Shown here: one piece after another, positions 46,292 through 58,659 of the stretch
How the letters are laid out: each line of letters begins with the position of its first letter
Numbering within the stretch: position 1 is the first letter of the stretch
Source of the DNA: Psoroptes ovis
Taxonomy: Eukaryota > Arthropoda > Arachnida > Sarcoptiformes > Psoroptidae
Assembly (NCBI GenBank): GCA_002943765.1
Contig: PQWQ01000005.1
Coordinates: forward strand, 2,977,001-3,041,000
DNA length: 64,000 bases
Direction: 5' to 3'
Position numbers and translations under genes: made by a program
The notes under the pieces: model-generated
What the model saw: only the letters and a program-made list of their open reading frames with translations
Database searches by the model: none
Told to the model about the DNA's origin: nothing

Positions 46292-48634
46292 TCAGTTAAT
46301 GTGTGATTGTTGAAAGTATTTTTTCGAATTTTCTTCATCATCAAGCCATTTTATGGCCAATATTGAAACGATTGTAACAAAAATACCGGTGAACAATGAT
46401 AGAATCGTTATCCATATTGATTGTGTCAAAAATATTCGTATCGAAGGACGATTTGCTTGATTTTTATGATAATTACTTTCAGTCCATGTAGAAAATTGTA
46501 TCCCATTCTCTCGAATTAAATCATTCATTTTTTGCCGTAATGATTGAATGTCTTCAGTCAACATCAACATACCTTTACCAATATATTCAGCATATGTTGA
46601 TTCAGATATTTCCATAATTGTTTGTGATGCAACGCATTGATCATAAGTGGATATATCTTTGAGAGCCGTATAGCTTTGATTATGACCAATCGGTATTCGA
46701 TTTACGGCATCATTATCAAGTTTTTCACGACAATCCATTTGTTTACCATTTGCATAGAATAATATCATTTGTAATGAACGTTTCACATCGATATTACGTT
46801 GTATTCGTTGTTTAGATTTTTCCGATGATCGTGCTTCAATAGTGTTTATGATCATTTCAGTTTCCCGTTGTACAGGGGCTGTAAATTCAAATGAAACATC
46901 GAACAGATGTAATTTATGATTGAATAATGAACAATTTCGTGTCAAACCAATGAGGCAATCGATTAGATTTTCGGCCAATACTTTATCACATGCGATTTGA
47001 TATTTTTTGAACTGTTTTTCGGTTAATAATTCAAAGATGAACTATGGAAAAAATGAGAATAATTAGAATCAATAGATCAATCAAATACAATCGATATTAC
47101 ATTGACCATTAGATTTGCGACACGATACAATCGTTCAATGACGAGATTTCTTGAATAATAATAACCAGAATCGAAAAAACTATGAAAATATGGATTTGTT
47201 ATCGTTGATCCATAAGATGCTAATAATAATGAATCAATATCCGAATCATATTGTTCAAATAAACGAACAGTACTTGATGATGGTAGCGGGCTAAGGTGAT
47301 TGACTAAATGAAATCGATTACGTTTACAAAATTTCCAAAATTTATGAGCAATCGTTGATGATTGATTGCTGGAATGTATCCAATATTCCGCTTTTCTTCG
47401 ATTACCAATCAATTGATTCAATTCGATTGCATATCGGATTGATTTCAAACGTATTTTTGAACTGATGAATGAACTGTAATTGATATCATCCTGTTGCAGC
47501 GAATATTAAGATCAAATTAGAGTTATTTTGAAAACGAAATCATTGATCAATACATACATTGAAATTATTATAAAATATCCATGAATTCGATCCAATATGA
47601 CCCATTGATTCACCATCGAAAAATGCAAACAAAACATTTTGTATTTGATTTTCAGTTCGATTTTCAGCCAGCAAATTACGATGACGATTTAATGCATCAA
47701 TAATTAAAAACATAACAATCACCGATGAATAAACCGAATCAGCACCAGGTGAATATGAGTCAAACATTGTGAATGAATCTAACCGTACGGTCATCAGCAA
47801 AATGGTACGATTATCATAACTTGTTTGATTTTCATTCATAACGAATAATGTTGTCAACAGATTTCGAGCACGTATCAATTTACAATATGATGATTCAACC
47901 ATATCCATAGTGTTACGGCTACGTTGTAAACATCGTTTCGAATTGATTGTTCCATACATGAAACTTTTTAATTGTACACGACAATTAGGGGTGTTTTGAC
48001 AATTGTTTAATTGTTCGAAAGCTTTCGAATTTCGCACGTAAAACACTGGAAATGGCCAAAATATTTTTGCATAATCTTCGTATGGATTAGGTGTAGCTGT
48101 TCGTGGTGAACATTTGGTTTGATTATCATATTCATGTTCAACAATACCATAATCATTGTTTGGACATGATGATTCTTGTGAATATGAACCATATTTCCAC
48201 CAATAAATTTTTTCAATATCTACACGATTTTCAATCAATATTACACCGGCGATGAATTTCTTTAAATTGAATCGATAATATCTCAAAAATTCAATTGATT
48301 GGAAATCATAAACATCAATAATCAAAATTAATGGACCAAATTCTTTGAATCGTTTTGATAACAGTGACCAATTGGTATGATTATTCATATGTAATGGATA
48401 ACCAATATTACCGGTTGCTGTTGATGAACATCCAACACTATGTGTTAGATTAAAACGCCGAATACAAAATGATAGATCAGCATTGACGGTATCGAATTGT
48501 TGATAAATTAATTCTTGATCAATTTTTTTAGCTGAAAATCGTTGGAATAGAAATTCATTGCTCTCATCAATGATAATCAATGAATTAATGAAAATAATGA
48601 TACAAACATGAACTGAATAAGCTGAATGATTCAT
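46292..48634 (-). CDS. NCSTN: Nicastrin, gamma-secretase subunit
   Basis: Three exons, 47558-48634, 47101-47490 and 46292-47041, in phase 0, give 738 residues (human 709). Residues ~5-22 form a signal sequence (VHVCIIIFINSLIII). The large ectodomain has sequons and paired Cys. It contains VLFAFFDGESMGHIGSNSWI, matching the family segment with GE and DYIGS, except that DYIGS reads GHIGS here. The C-terminus shows the juxtamembrane TWTESNY, close to SWTES in other nicastrins, then one membrane helix (SIWITILSLFTGIFVTIVSI) and a short acidic-basic tail. Nicastrin gates substrates of the presenilin protease complex (Notch, APP). It is transcribed divergently from ERGIC-53, 666 bp apart. The internal sequence is divergent, but order, length and topology fit. 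Confidence 0.93.
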
Positions 48635-49300
48635 TTTTCAATGGATTTGATGGATCAACTCCGATATTAACTTCAAATTAAATCTACTTAACGCTCTAAT
48701 TGCTTATGATCATCGGTGACAAGCCTGAAACGGCCAAAAATCGAAATTCAAATTAAATTAAAAATTTCATATTTTCGGCGACAGATGGCGCTACTTGTCG
48801 CAATTTAACCATGTGTATACCGCTTTTGTGTGACGTGTGTATCTCTATTAATCTGGTCTTTAGAGTGTTTATATTATAATTAACCAGAAAACCAGAAACC
48901 TTTTAAACAAATCATCCAAAGATAAACAATCCCATCGATCGTCTATCCTTTTTGCCCGGCTTTCAATTCAATCGATCGTGTGCTTATTCAATGTTTTGAA
49001 AGATTTTAAATCAAAGATTTTTATAAGGTTCTTGGTCCATGTCCATCGATTATCGTCAAACTTTGCCCAACTTGACACGATTTTAATTTGCATTTAGACA
49101 ATCGATCAGTTTTCAAGTTGAAAACGTGTCGATTTGATTAGTTTCTACCGTTTGTTATCTGTAAGTATTGTGGTGTATTTGATCTATTAATTTGATTTTA
49201 ATTGTTTTCATTCTCAAATTTGTACAGATTTTACCCAATTATTGATTTGTTGTCCATTTTTTTCAATTATCATCAGAAGAATTGAAATTTTGAAATAAAT
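48635..49300. promoter_or_regulatory. Divergent promoter, nicastrin / ERGIC-53
   Basis: 666 bp between start codons. It includes GATGGCGCTACTTGTCGC at 48785-48802 and TGACGTGT at 48831-48838. A likely 5' UTR intron of ERGIC-53 runs from 49161 (GTAAGTATTG) to 49276 (CATCAG), placing the ERGIC-53 start site upstream of 49160. Confidence 0.6.
48831..48838 (+). promoter_or_regulatory. UPR-type element (TGACGTGT) in the ERGIC-53 / nicastrin promoter
   Basis: The same octamer as upstream of GRP94, here on the ERGIC-53 sense strand, about 460 bp before its start codon. ERGIC-53 responds to ER stress in mammals, which makes the match meaningful but unproven. Confidence 0.5.
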
Positions 49301-50961
49301 ATGCTACTGCAAACATTCAAAAATAAATCATATTTAATTTCATTATTTATATTGTTTATGATCATTCATCGACTTGAATCAAATTATCAAGATGCTCAAA
49401 ATTTACCACATCGTCGTTTTGAATATAAATATTCATTTAAAGGTCCATATTTAGTGCAAAAAGATGGTACAGTACCATTTTGGGAATATAGTGGTAATGC
49501 GATTGCATCTGAAGAATTAGTACGTATTACACCATCATTACATTCGAAAAAAGGACAATTATGGTCAAAATTAACCACAACATTTCAATGGTGGGAAGTT
49601 GATCTGATATTTCGTGTTACCGGCAAGGGAAGAATCGGTGCTGATGGTTTAGCATTTTGGTATACTGATCATAAATATCCTGAAGGTCCAGTATTCGGAT
49701 CGGCTGATCATTGGAATGGTTTAGCAATATTTTTCGATTCATTCGATAATGATGGTAAAGGCAATAATCCTTATGTAATGGCAATGGTCAATGATGGTAC
49801 AAAATCATATGATCATAATTCAGATGGTTCTAATCAACAATTACAAGGTTGTCTTAGAGATTTTCGTAATAAACCATATCCAGTACGTGCAAAAATTGAA
49901 TATTATCACAATGTTTTGAGTGTTATGATACACAGTGGTAATACAAACAATGATGATGATTATGAAGTTTGTTTTCGTGTCGAGAATGTATTTCTACCAC
50001 AATTTGGTCATTTCGGTGTTACAGCTGCAACCGGTGGTCTTGCTGATGATCATGATGTACTTAAATTTCTTACGTATAGTATCGATGCTCAGCCACAAGG
50101 AAATAATGCACAACATCAACAACAACAACAACCAGGACTATCGGAAGCTGATAAACAACGTTTTAATAAAGAATATGAATTATATAAGGAAAAACTTGAA
50201 CGACAACGTGAAGAATATTTGAAAGCACATCCAGATGAAGCGAGAAAATTACAAATGGAATCCGAAAAAGCTGTTGATGTTGATTTTGATTTTTCCGTCA
50301 AAGAATTACGGCAAATATTCGAAGGACAAAGTGAAGTTTATGAACATGTAAAATTAATGGGTAGAAAATTGGATGAAATCATCGGGCGTCAAGAACGAGC
50401 ATTATCAATGATATCGAATATACATGCTGCCGGTGCTGCCATTCCTCAACAACACCCTGGTGGTGTTCCACAAGGTAAATATATCGAAGTTTATGAAGTT
50501 TGAATGAAGAACTAATCCAGTCTTTTAAATCAGTTGCAGCCAATTTACCAATAACAAGACCAGAAGTAGAATCATTACTCGGTGTTCAACGTGAATTGTT
50601 ACAAAATTCACGTGATATAAAAGTACTTGTTCAGCATAATATTCCACAACAAGCACAACAACATCAACAAGCTGTTGGATCACAAGATAGCAATAATCAA
50701 CAATTAGCATTATTACAACAATTATTGAATGAAGTACGTGAAAATATGAATGTTGTACGGCGTGAATTCGGTACGTTGACAACCAGATTAGCTTCGAATC
50801 AACCACAAGCTTCGGGTCAACATTATCAATCGGCTCAACAACAACATGGCTGTATAACATCATTAAACATGATTATATTCTTGTTCATACATATGATAAT
50901 GATAATTGGTTCAATTTATTATTTTTCTGGTCGTGATGTACAATCAAAGAAATTTTATTAA
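49301..50961 (+). CDS. LMAN1: ERGIC-53 / LMAN1 L-type lectin cargo receptor
   Basis: Two coding exons, 49301-50474 and 50534-50961, separated by a 59-nt intron in phase 1, give 533 residues (human 510). Residues ~1-28 form a signal peptide. The L-type lectin domain (~38-270) shows FEYKYSFKGPYL, GRIGADGLAFWYT, AIFFDSFDNDGKGNNPYVMA with the metal/sugar-binding Asp and Asn residues, and QFGHFGVTAATGGLADDHDV. A Gln run then leads into a coiled-coil stalk (DKQRFNKEYELYKEKLERQR). The last exon carries helix QQLALLQQLLNEVRENM, a membrane segment (LNMIIFLFIHMIMIIGSIYY) and a cytosolic tail ending KKFY, the KKxx-type ER-retrieval signal (KKFF in human). It ferries glycoproteins from ER to the intermediate compartment. 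AATAAATAAA at 50980-50989 is the poly(A) signal. Confidence 0.97.
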
Positions 50962-51498
50962 TTCGAAAATGATCCAAAAAATAAATAAAATGTTTTATAA
51001 TTTATAATTAAACACTGCAAACATATGATGATTACAAATTGCTAAAATTTGTAAAAATTTTTGATAATTTTTTTAAAAATTTTAATTATTTTTTATTAAT
51101 TAATTCAATAATTATTATCATTTTAATTATAATTCAATCAAAAAATTATCATCAAAATATTCTAAATGAATGGTCAATGATGGTCAATCAATGGTTAAAA
51201 CAAAAATAGATGATCATTTCGAAATATGTGTGTGAAAGATATGAGAGATTTGGATGATGATGATTCAAAGTTCAAATATTTGTGAAATAATCGTCGTTAT
51301 CATTGAAGATAAGATGTCGATGTCAAAGATGTCACTGTTGTTAGTGTTGATAAGTGTGTTTGATTGTAAATTGTAAATGAATAAATGCTATGAAATGAAT
51401 TGTTATTGAATGACTTAGTGATTATCGATTGGTGATTCATTTGTTTTGTGTTTTATGATCATGTCATTCATAGTTTTGTTCCGTGGGTCGTCTTAGGC
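50962..51498. other. Convergent spacer between ERGIC-53 and caveolin
   Basis: Holds the ERGIC-53 poly(A) signals and the caveolin 3' flank. No further gene seen. Confidence 0.65.
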
Positions 51499-52709
51499 TT
51501 AACCAATCGTTACGGTCACTTGTTCTTGATCACTTAATTGATCATCCAAATTATTCGCAGTTGTTTTATATGTTCCATCATTATCAGCACTGTTATCTTG
51601 TATTTTATTATATTTTACACCATTTTTAATGATTGTCGATAATGGACGGCCACTATTCGTATTGATCGGTTGTGGATGATATGATTTTGGTTGTGTTTGT
51701 CGTATCAATGAAATGCTTTGAAATATTGGATCCAAAAATGTTCGTATTAAACATGTCCAAATCTATTTGAGGTTGATTGGTGAAGGGTTAAAGGTTATGA
51801 TTGAATAAAATTTGATCCGAAATGTAAAAATTTGGTCAAATTAAACTTACTCGATGAACGTAGAAGAATAAAATGTCTAAAACACGAAAACCAGGCGTCA
51901 CGATCCATATGGATAACAATGATAATGCTGTAAATACTAATGCCCATATCAATGCTAATGGTAATGAAAATATTGCCATCAAAATACGATAAATCCAAAA
52001 ACGAACAAATTGAAATAATCCATATGATAATTGATAAGCAGTGTCGAATCCTTGTGTTGCGTCCGGTTCACCGATAATATCTTCAAAACCAATATTAACA
52101 TGATCATTGATTGAATGTTCATCACGATCCAATAGATTGATGCCGAATGTAAATTGATTCAGTCGATTACCAATGTTGCATGAGCTGTGATTGCTGCTGG
52201 TCATACCACCACCAGAACAAGCAGTACCATTGCTACCTTTGGCTGCTTCCATCGATGCTTTCTTTTCGGCTTTTTGTTGTTTTTTCTTTTCTTTTTCTGT
52301 GAGTGAATTGAATGAATGAATTAATTTAGTGATTAATCAAGCAATTATCACCAAGATGGATGGACAAATCCTAATTAAATCATCAAAACAAGTCCTTACC
52401 TTCTTCTTTTTGTTTCTGTTTCTCCAATTTCATCTGTTTTTTCCGCTCTTCTTCGGCCAATTTTTTCTGTCGTTTACGTTCTTTTTCATCTTCTTTACGC
52501 TTTTTATCATCATCACCATCATTGTTGGTGGCCGAATTATCATTATGTTGATCATCATTGGTATGCTCGTTCGAATCATTAGATGTTTTCGGTGATGATG
52601 AATTTTCTTTCATTTCAATTTTTTCTTTATTCATATCATTAGCATCACCAAGCAATGGTAATACTGATTCATTTAGATTTGATTTTGAACCACGATTTTC
52701 GCTGTCCAT
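51499..52709 (-). CDS. CAV: Caveolin with long charged N-terminal extension
   Basis: Three exons, 52400-52709, 51851-52296 and 51499-51762, give 339 residues; vertebrate caveolins are about 150-180. The signature FEDIIGEP (FEDVIAEP in vertebrates) is followed by the scaffolding region (TAYQLSYGLFQFVRFWIYRI), the re-entrant membrane hairpin (LPLALIWALVFTALSLLSIW) and the downstream IRTFLDPIFQSISLI that corresponds to the family's C-terminal amphipathic part. The preceding ~190 residues are unusual: MDSENRGSK, an Asn/Asp-rich stretch, then a ~50-residue Lys/Glu/Arg coiled-coil-like block (KKRKEDEKERKRQKKLAEEE) crossing the first splice. Caveolins shape and scaffold plasma-membrane invaginations. 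The C-terminal ~65 residues are polar and not conserved. The gene call is firm; which paralogue it is cannot be said. Confidence 0.95.
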
Positions 52710-53919
52710 TATCGTTCGATCGCTGATTGAAATATTCGGTGATTATCTATCAAGTATCTAAGACAAGTTAAAAATGAAAAAAATATGGTCAAACAAACGT
52801 ATAAATGACTCTAAATGCAACCAGTAACTGGTCACTTAGAGTCAATAAAAATGTTAAAGAAAATAAACAAATAAATCAATAAACATGACCCTGGAATGTG
52901 CTTGGTGATTGTGTGGTCAAACACATTGACAAGGGACAAGGTCAAACGGTGCAAAAAAGATAATTGAAAGGGACAAATAAACAAGGAAAAAAAATTTTCC
53001 CACAGTCCTTCAAGGCAAGAACTGCCATATGAAATTCCTTTCGATTTTCATTCGGGGTCTTTGCCTCGTATTGCAGTGACAATTGTTGCAAGCCTAAAAC
53101 CCTCTAAGACCTTAGGACCTGTGATTTTTTGAGAAATTAGAAATTTCTTCGAAAATCAGAAAATTTTCAAGAACTTGGACCGAATTCAGTCAAATTTTTC
53201 TCGATTAATCATCAATAAGATTCGAAGACTTTGAGGGACTTAAGGACTCCGATAATCGGGGATTTCAAGGAAAATGGAATCATTTGAAGTCAAATTAATC
53301 GGATCTTACCTTTGAAATTTTAATAATTCAGAACGAAATTGGACAATTTTGAACGAAATTTCGTTGATTTTTTGCTTGAAAATTTTAGCGCGAAATTCAA
53401 AAATACAAATCTAAAACACACAATTTGAAATTGAATTATTTGGTTGAAGATTTAAAAACCAAACCAAACAAACACAGAAATACTTGTCGAATGGCAATTA
53501 AATACAGCTTATAGCAATAATGATGGTGATGGTGAAATGATGATGATCAATCAACGATGGCGCGTAAATGGTTGTGAAGAAGAAATTTTTGATTTTGCTT
53601 TCGTTCGTTCTTGGTCGTCGTCGTTCAATTTTCAATTAAATACAATTCGATATTTTGTATGTATGTTTGTCTTTGCACATATATTTCGATCAATTTCAAA
53701 GGTTCAAAGCTTTGATTTGCTGCCAGTCTTTTTTTGTAAGCTTTCGACCTATGAATATGTAGCGAGTGGTGAATGTTGAAGAAATGAAGTAGAAATAATG
53801 ATGATCGAAACTGCTAAAAGTCAATGATTCAATGTGAAATGTGAAACGATAGACTTACAATAATATACCTCAAATTATCAATGGTCAAATCGTTGCTGCG
53901 CAAGTGATAGCGCAACAAA

Positions 53920-53944
53920 GTTGTTTGCAACAATAGCAAACAAC
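53920..53944. repeat. Perfect 9-bp stem hairpin
   Basis: GTTGTTTGC, loop AACAATA, GCAAACAAC. A GCGC...GCGC inverted pair lies just before it (53897-53912). Confidence 0.75.
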
Positions 53945-54035
53945 AACAGCAGCAACCATCAACCTAAAATAGCCACCAGAAACCTCAACAACCAAAGAGA
54001 AACTTGAATTTTTTCGATTGTTTTTGCTCTTTACT

Positions 54036-54059
54036 TGTTGTTGTTGTTGTTGTTGTTGT
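54036..54059 (+). repeat. (TTG)n run
   Basis: About eight TTG units. Confidence 0.9.
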
Positions 54060-57000
54060 GTCTATAGTGGTGGACACATTTCAAATCATCGAAGGTGTGG
54101 TTTGGTTTCGGGCTGTTGATTGAATTGCTGGTTGCTGGCTGGTGCTGATGGTTGTTGCTGTTGGCGACTGAACCGCGCCCGTTTCGATATATACATCGGC
54201 GAACAATAATGGTTGGATGGTAATTTTCGTTGCTGCAAATCAACTGGAATCAAGATGACTGCATGATACTTGGAATAGGATGATGATTCGAATGATTAGT
54301 TGATGATGATGATCATGGTGGTGGTGATGATGATGGTTGCCGTGGTGCTGGCGGCCGTTCGGATACTACCATTGAATAATTCGGGAAACGAGTTTATACA
54401 AATGGATATCTCCCGAATATATCATCTTTCATTCGGTGGCGATCGAATCGAATGCAAATGTTCACATATCATCAAATGTTGCTGATGATATTGCTAAAGT
54501 ATGGTAAACATGTACATTCTTGTACATCTGATTTGATTTGTTGCTACCGAAGACTGTCGGATGCCTGAATTTTGAAGCAAAATTTTCAAATATTCAAAAA
54601 TTTAGGCGCCATAACCATATAATCATTGATGAAGGATCAATCTTTCAACGATTGATCAATCGATACATGATTTATTGATTGATCATTGATTGATGGATTG
54701 ATTTGTTTGTAGAAATTCAATCAGAAATCTCTTGATCGAACTCGATTTGAGCCGTAAAATCCTTGATTTAAATTTCCAACTTCAGATTCAGATCAGATTC
54801 GAATCAAATTTTGAATATAACTCAAATTAAACAATTTAAAGTCTATGGATGACTCAAGCTGATGATGATGATCATCATCATAAAAAAGTGGTGAGAAAAT
54901 TCTCAGCCAAATTAGACATGGAAAACCATCTAAACCACCACCACCGCCAACAACAACAACAATAAACCATCTAAATTTTAGATTGGGAACCAAATTACAA
55001 TCGAGTGAATTACAATTAACAAATTAAGATAAAATACAAATGCAATAAAATCAAATAAAAATGAGACAAAAAACAATTAAATTGAATTAAATCATTGTTT
55101 GAGGTTCATTTCAGCAAAGGTTCTAACCCTTATTGAAATGAATTGAATTTTGAAATTTTTTGAAATTAATTTCGAAAATTCTCATTGAATCATTGCTCTA
55201 AAATGATTCAAACCGAATGAATGGCTCGACCGGAATTTAAAAATCACATGGAATTGATGAATATATACGAAATGATAATCAAATTCAATTTCCCATAGGA
55301 ATAATACTGGTAATAATATGAATGGTCAAAGTCATATTACATTCATACAACAAACAAACCATAATAAATAAAGATAATAATCAAACCAAAAAAACAGATG
55401 TTTGACCTTTATGTCTGCGTATGTTTTGGTGTATGTTTGCATGTGTCATATGGGATTGATTAAATGTTTTTTTTCGATTTAAAATTCAATTCAGCTCCAC
55501 ATTTCCACTAACATTTCAATTCAATCAATGGTTGGCGATTCAATGAGGCTCAATGTTGTTCAATGTTGTTATTCAATGGTTGATTCAATTCAATGTTTTG
55601 ATATTCCATTGTTTATCATGAGTTAATTACATTACATTACCATTCCATTCGATTGTCACATATGTGACATGTAGTCACACATACAAACTGAATTAAATGT
55701 GCATGAATGTGTCCGTGTGTATATCAGCATGCATATCAGTCAATTTCAGATGATCAGAATGTGACACTCAATCATCCACTCAGATGGTGTGTGTCTCGGA
55801 GTTTATTCGAATGAAGAATATACTCCGTCAAAGACATTATTTCCTGATGGTAAAAGTCAATCCATTTGGTGTCGATGTTGATGATCATCATCCCGAATCG
55901 ACATCAGGTATTCATGATCATAATCAATGGCCTGTAATGGCCAGGTGATATTGTTCTTGTTTCGCTTGATGTTGTTCTGTTTTTGGCTGCTTGTTAGCTT
56001 TCCAATAACCCCATACCTTATACCTCAACATAACATTTCAACAATTGCAACTGCAACAATTGTAAATGGATGAATGATTTTTTTGAAGAAATTTTTTCCA
56101 TTTATTTGAATTTCTTTATTTCAAACCATCAAAAATTTGATGATAATAATAATAATAATAACAATTGTAATGATGATGATGATGGTAATAATGAATGAAT
56201 GAATGAATGATAATGATAATGGTAATAAGCATAACAATAATAATGAGTCCGAAAACCGCAGCAATTCGAAGGCGATGAACTTTCGGGTTGGAAATGTGTT
56301 TGTTTATTATTGATGCAAAATGACAAAGACATTTCCTAAGATATTTTTCTCGACAAGACATTTGGAATTCTTCGAAGCTTCTTCGGCGAAATTTCGCTGG
56401 AAATTTGTGGCCGACCGATGATTTTCATTCGTCGATCGTCGATGATTTTCCATCGAAATCAGTCGAACTTTCGAACTGATTTTCTTAGAGCTTTGTTTTT
56501 TTGAATTTTCAAGGAAAAAAATTGATGGGAAAAATTCAAAGAAATTAAAGAAATTAATGATTTCTTAAGAATTTCTTTACCATTATCAATGATCGACGAT
56601 CATCAACGAACAACAACAGCAACCAGCAACAACGATTATCATTGATCGCATATGGTACGATGGTGCTTGTTTATTTTTATTTAATTTGTTTTCGTTGGTT
56701 GGTTTGTTTGTTCAAAAATATTTTTTGCTGAAGATAATTTGTTTTAAATGTTTTTCCATGACTAAGAGATACGAACAACTAATTTGTTTGTTTGTTTGCT
56801 TATTTTAGTATGTATTTTCAAAGATAGCTTTGGGGGGCAGATAATAGCTTCAGGGGTACATAGTTCAAACAGCAGTAATACACCAGCAATTGACAACGAC
56901 GATCAATGACAATTAAAATGGCCAAATGAATAAACAGTCAAACATGACTATAGATAACATTCCAACCAAGGACTATACATGGACCATGGTGCATTAAGGT

Positions 57001-57757
57001 CTTCTCAAGGTCTTTGCTTGTTCATCTTCAATGCATATAGTCTTAGGATTTCAAATTTGTCCATTGGCCAAATGTGATTATCACCAAATTTTACTTTTGC
57101 TGGAGACTTGGTGAAAATCGAAAAATGCCATAAATATTTTTACCATAAAATTCCATTCTGGTCACCAGTGACAAGTGGTAAACAAACACATTTTTATCAT
57201 TGAAAAATGTATGAAAAATGAATGCAAACAAATGTTCTGAAAAATGATAAATCAACTAATGGAAACACATCGATCACTCTAAGACTGTGACACACTGTGA
57301 CATACAATTAAAGCACATTATGACACATTACATTTGATCATTGTATCAATTTTTAGACCAATTTTCAAAATGATAATTCTTCGTAATCTTCGTGGTATAC
57401 CCACACACACACACACAGACACACATCAATATCTTAATATGGGTATTTGGTCTTTTCCATTTCGGTTTTATGGGCCATTGAATAATTGAATAATCAATGA
57501 AAATTGAAATTTAAAATTTCGAAGCTTGAAGACAATTTCAAATTTGTCATTCGATGCCAAACATGTCGGCCAAAGCGAGCTACCAGTGGTACATTTGACT
57601 CATAAAGACTTTATAGAATTTGACAGTTTAAGCTGCTGTCAACTGATGATGATGATGATATTAATATAGAAAATAATGTCATTATTATTATCATCATCAT
57701 CATCACTGTTCATTGTTATTATCATTAATGTTAATAATGTTATCAATATATGATGAT

Positions 57758-57790
57758 CAACAACAACAACAACAGCAACAACAACAACAA
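57758..57790 (+). repeat. (CAA)n run
   Basis: CAA units with one CAG interruption, adjoining ATC/ATG runs on both sides. Confidence 0.9.
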
Positions 57791-58092
57791 TCATTGTTGT
57801 ATTGTATATATACAATAATGGTACTATTATCATCATCCTCATGATAATCAGTATTATTATTATTTACAAAATTAATGATGATGATATAAAGAGATTGAAT
57901 ATTGCCATCGTCGTCGGATCGTCTTCAGCTGTTTTTGTTGTTGCTGCTGCTGCCGAAGCAGCAGCCGCGATCAATGTTGGCCACCAGTGCATCACCATTC
58001 ATATTTGTCTTGGATTTCTTCGGATTCGTCTTCGAATTTGTCTTCGTCTATTTTAAAGATGTCTTTGTAGATTTAACATAAACAATGATATA

Positions 58093-58171
58093 TTAGGATG
58101 TCCCATAAGTTCTTATGTTTTTTAAATTTTTTTTCATTCTAAAAACGGCAAGAACTTATGGGACAACCTCA
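58093..58171. mobile_element. Mariner-like hairpin MITE, copy 9 (CCCATAAG subfamily)
   Basis: TTAGGATGTCCCATAAGTTC at the left, AGAACTTATGGGACAACCTC at the right, TA on both flanks (58091-58092 and 58172-58173). Confidence 0.92.
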
Positions 58172-58589
58172 TATAAATCGAATGATGCGAACAATTATGA
58201 TGCTAAATTTAGCTCGAAACGGCTAAACTAGCCATCCGTTCATTGTTGTTATTTGTTATGATTATTATTACTTTCTTTTGTCCGAGATTATATAATAAAT
58301 ATCTAATGCAACAATGTCTTATGTCAAACCAGAAATATTTATTATTTGAAATTGTTTGAAAAAAAAACTATCTGCAAAAATACAAATGATTGATATGAAA
58401 ACGTTAGATGATATCAAGATGTTTATTCAATAAGCAGAAGAAAAATATCCCTTATTTAATGTCTTAAACATCTTTAAATATCTCATATATCGGCTCATAT
58501 ATAAACAATTCGATGTATTAAACATCTGATATTTGAATTTCGGCTGAAGCAAAAGCATTTCGGTTCGATATGTATTTCGGCCAAAGTAG

Positions 58590-58659
58590 CCAGACACACA
58601 CGTGTCTGGCCTGGCATAGATCATCAATATGATCAGAGATGAGATCTCTCGCCAGAGAT
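58590..58659. repeat. Cluster of short perfect hairpins with alternative pairing
   Basis: CCAGACAC-ACAC-GTGTCTGG (58590-58609), GATCAT-CAAT-ATGATC (58619-58634), AGAGAT-GAG-ATCTCT (58635-58649) and ATCTCT-CGCC-AGAGAT (58644-58659). The last two share the ATCTCT strand and exclude each other. Confidence 0.75.
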
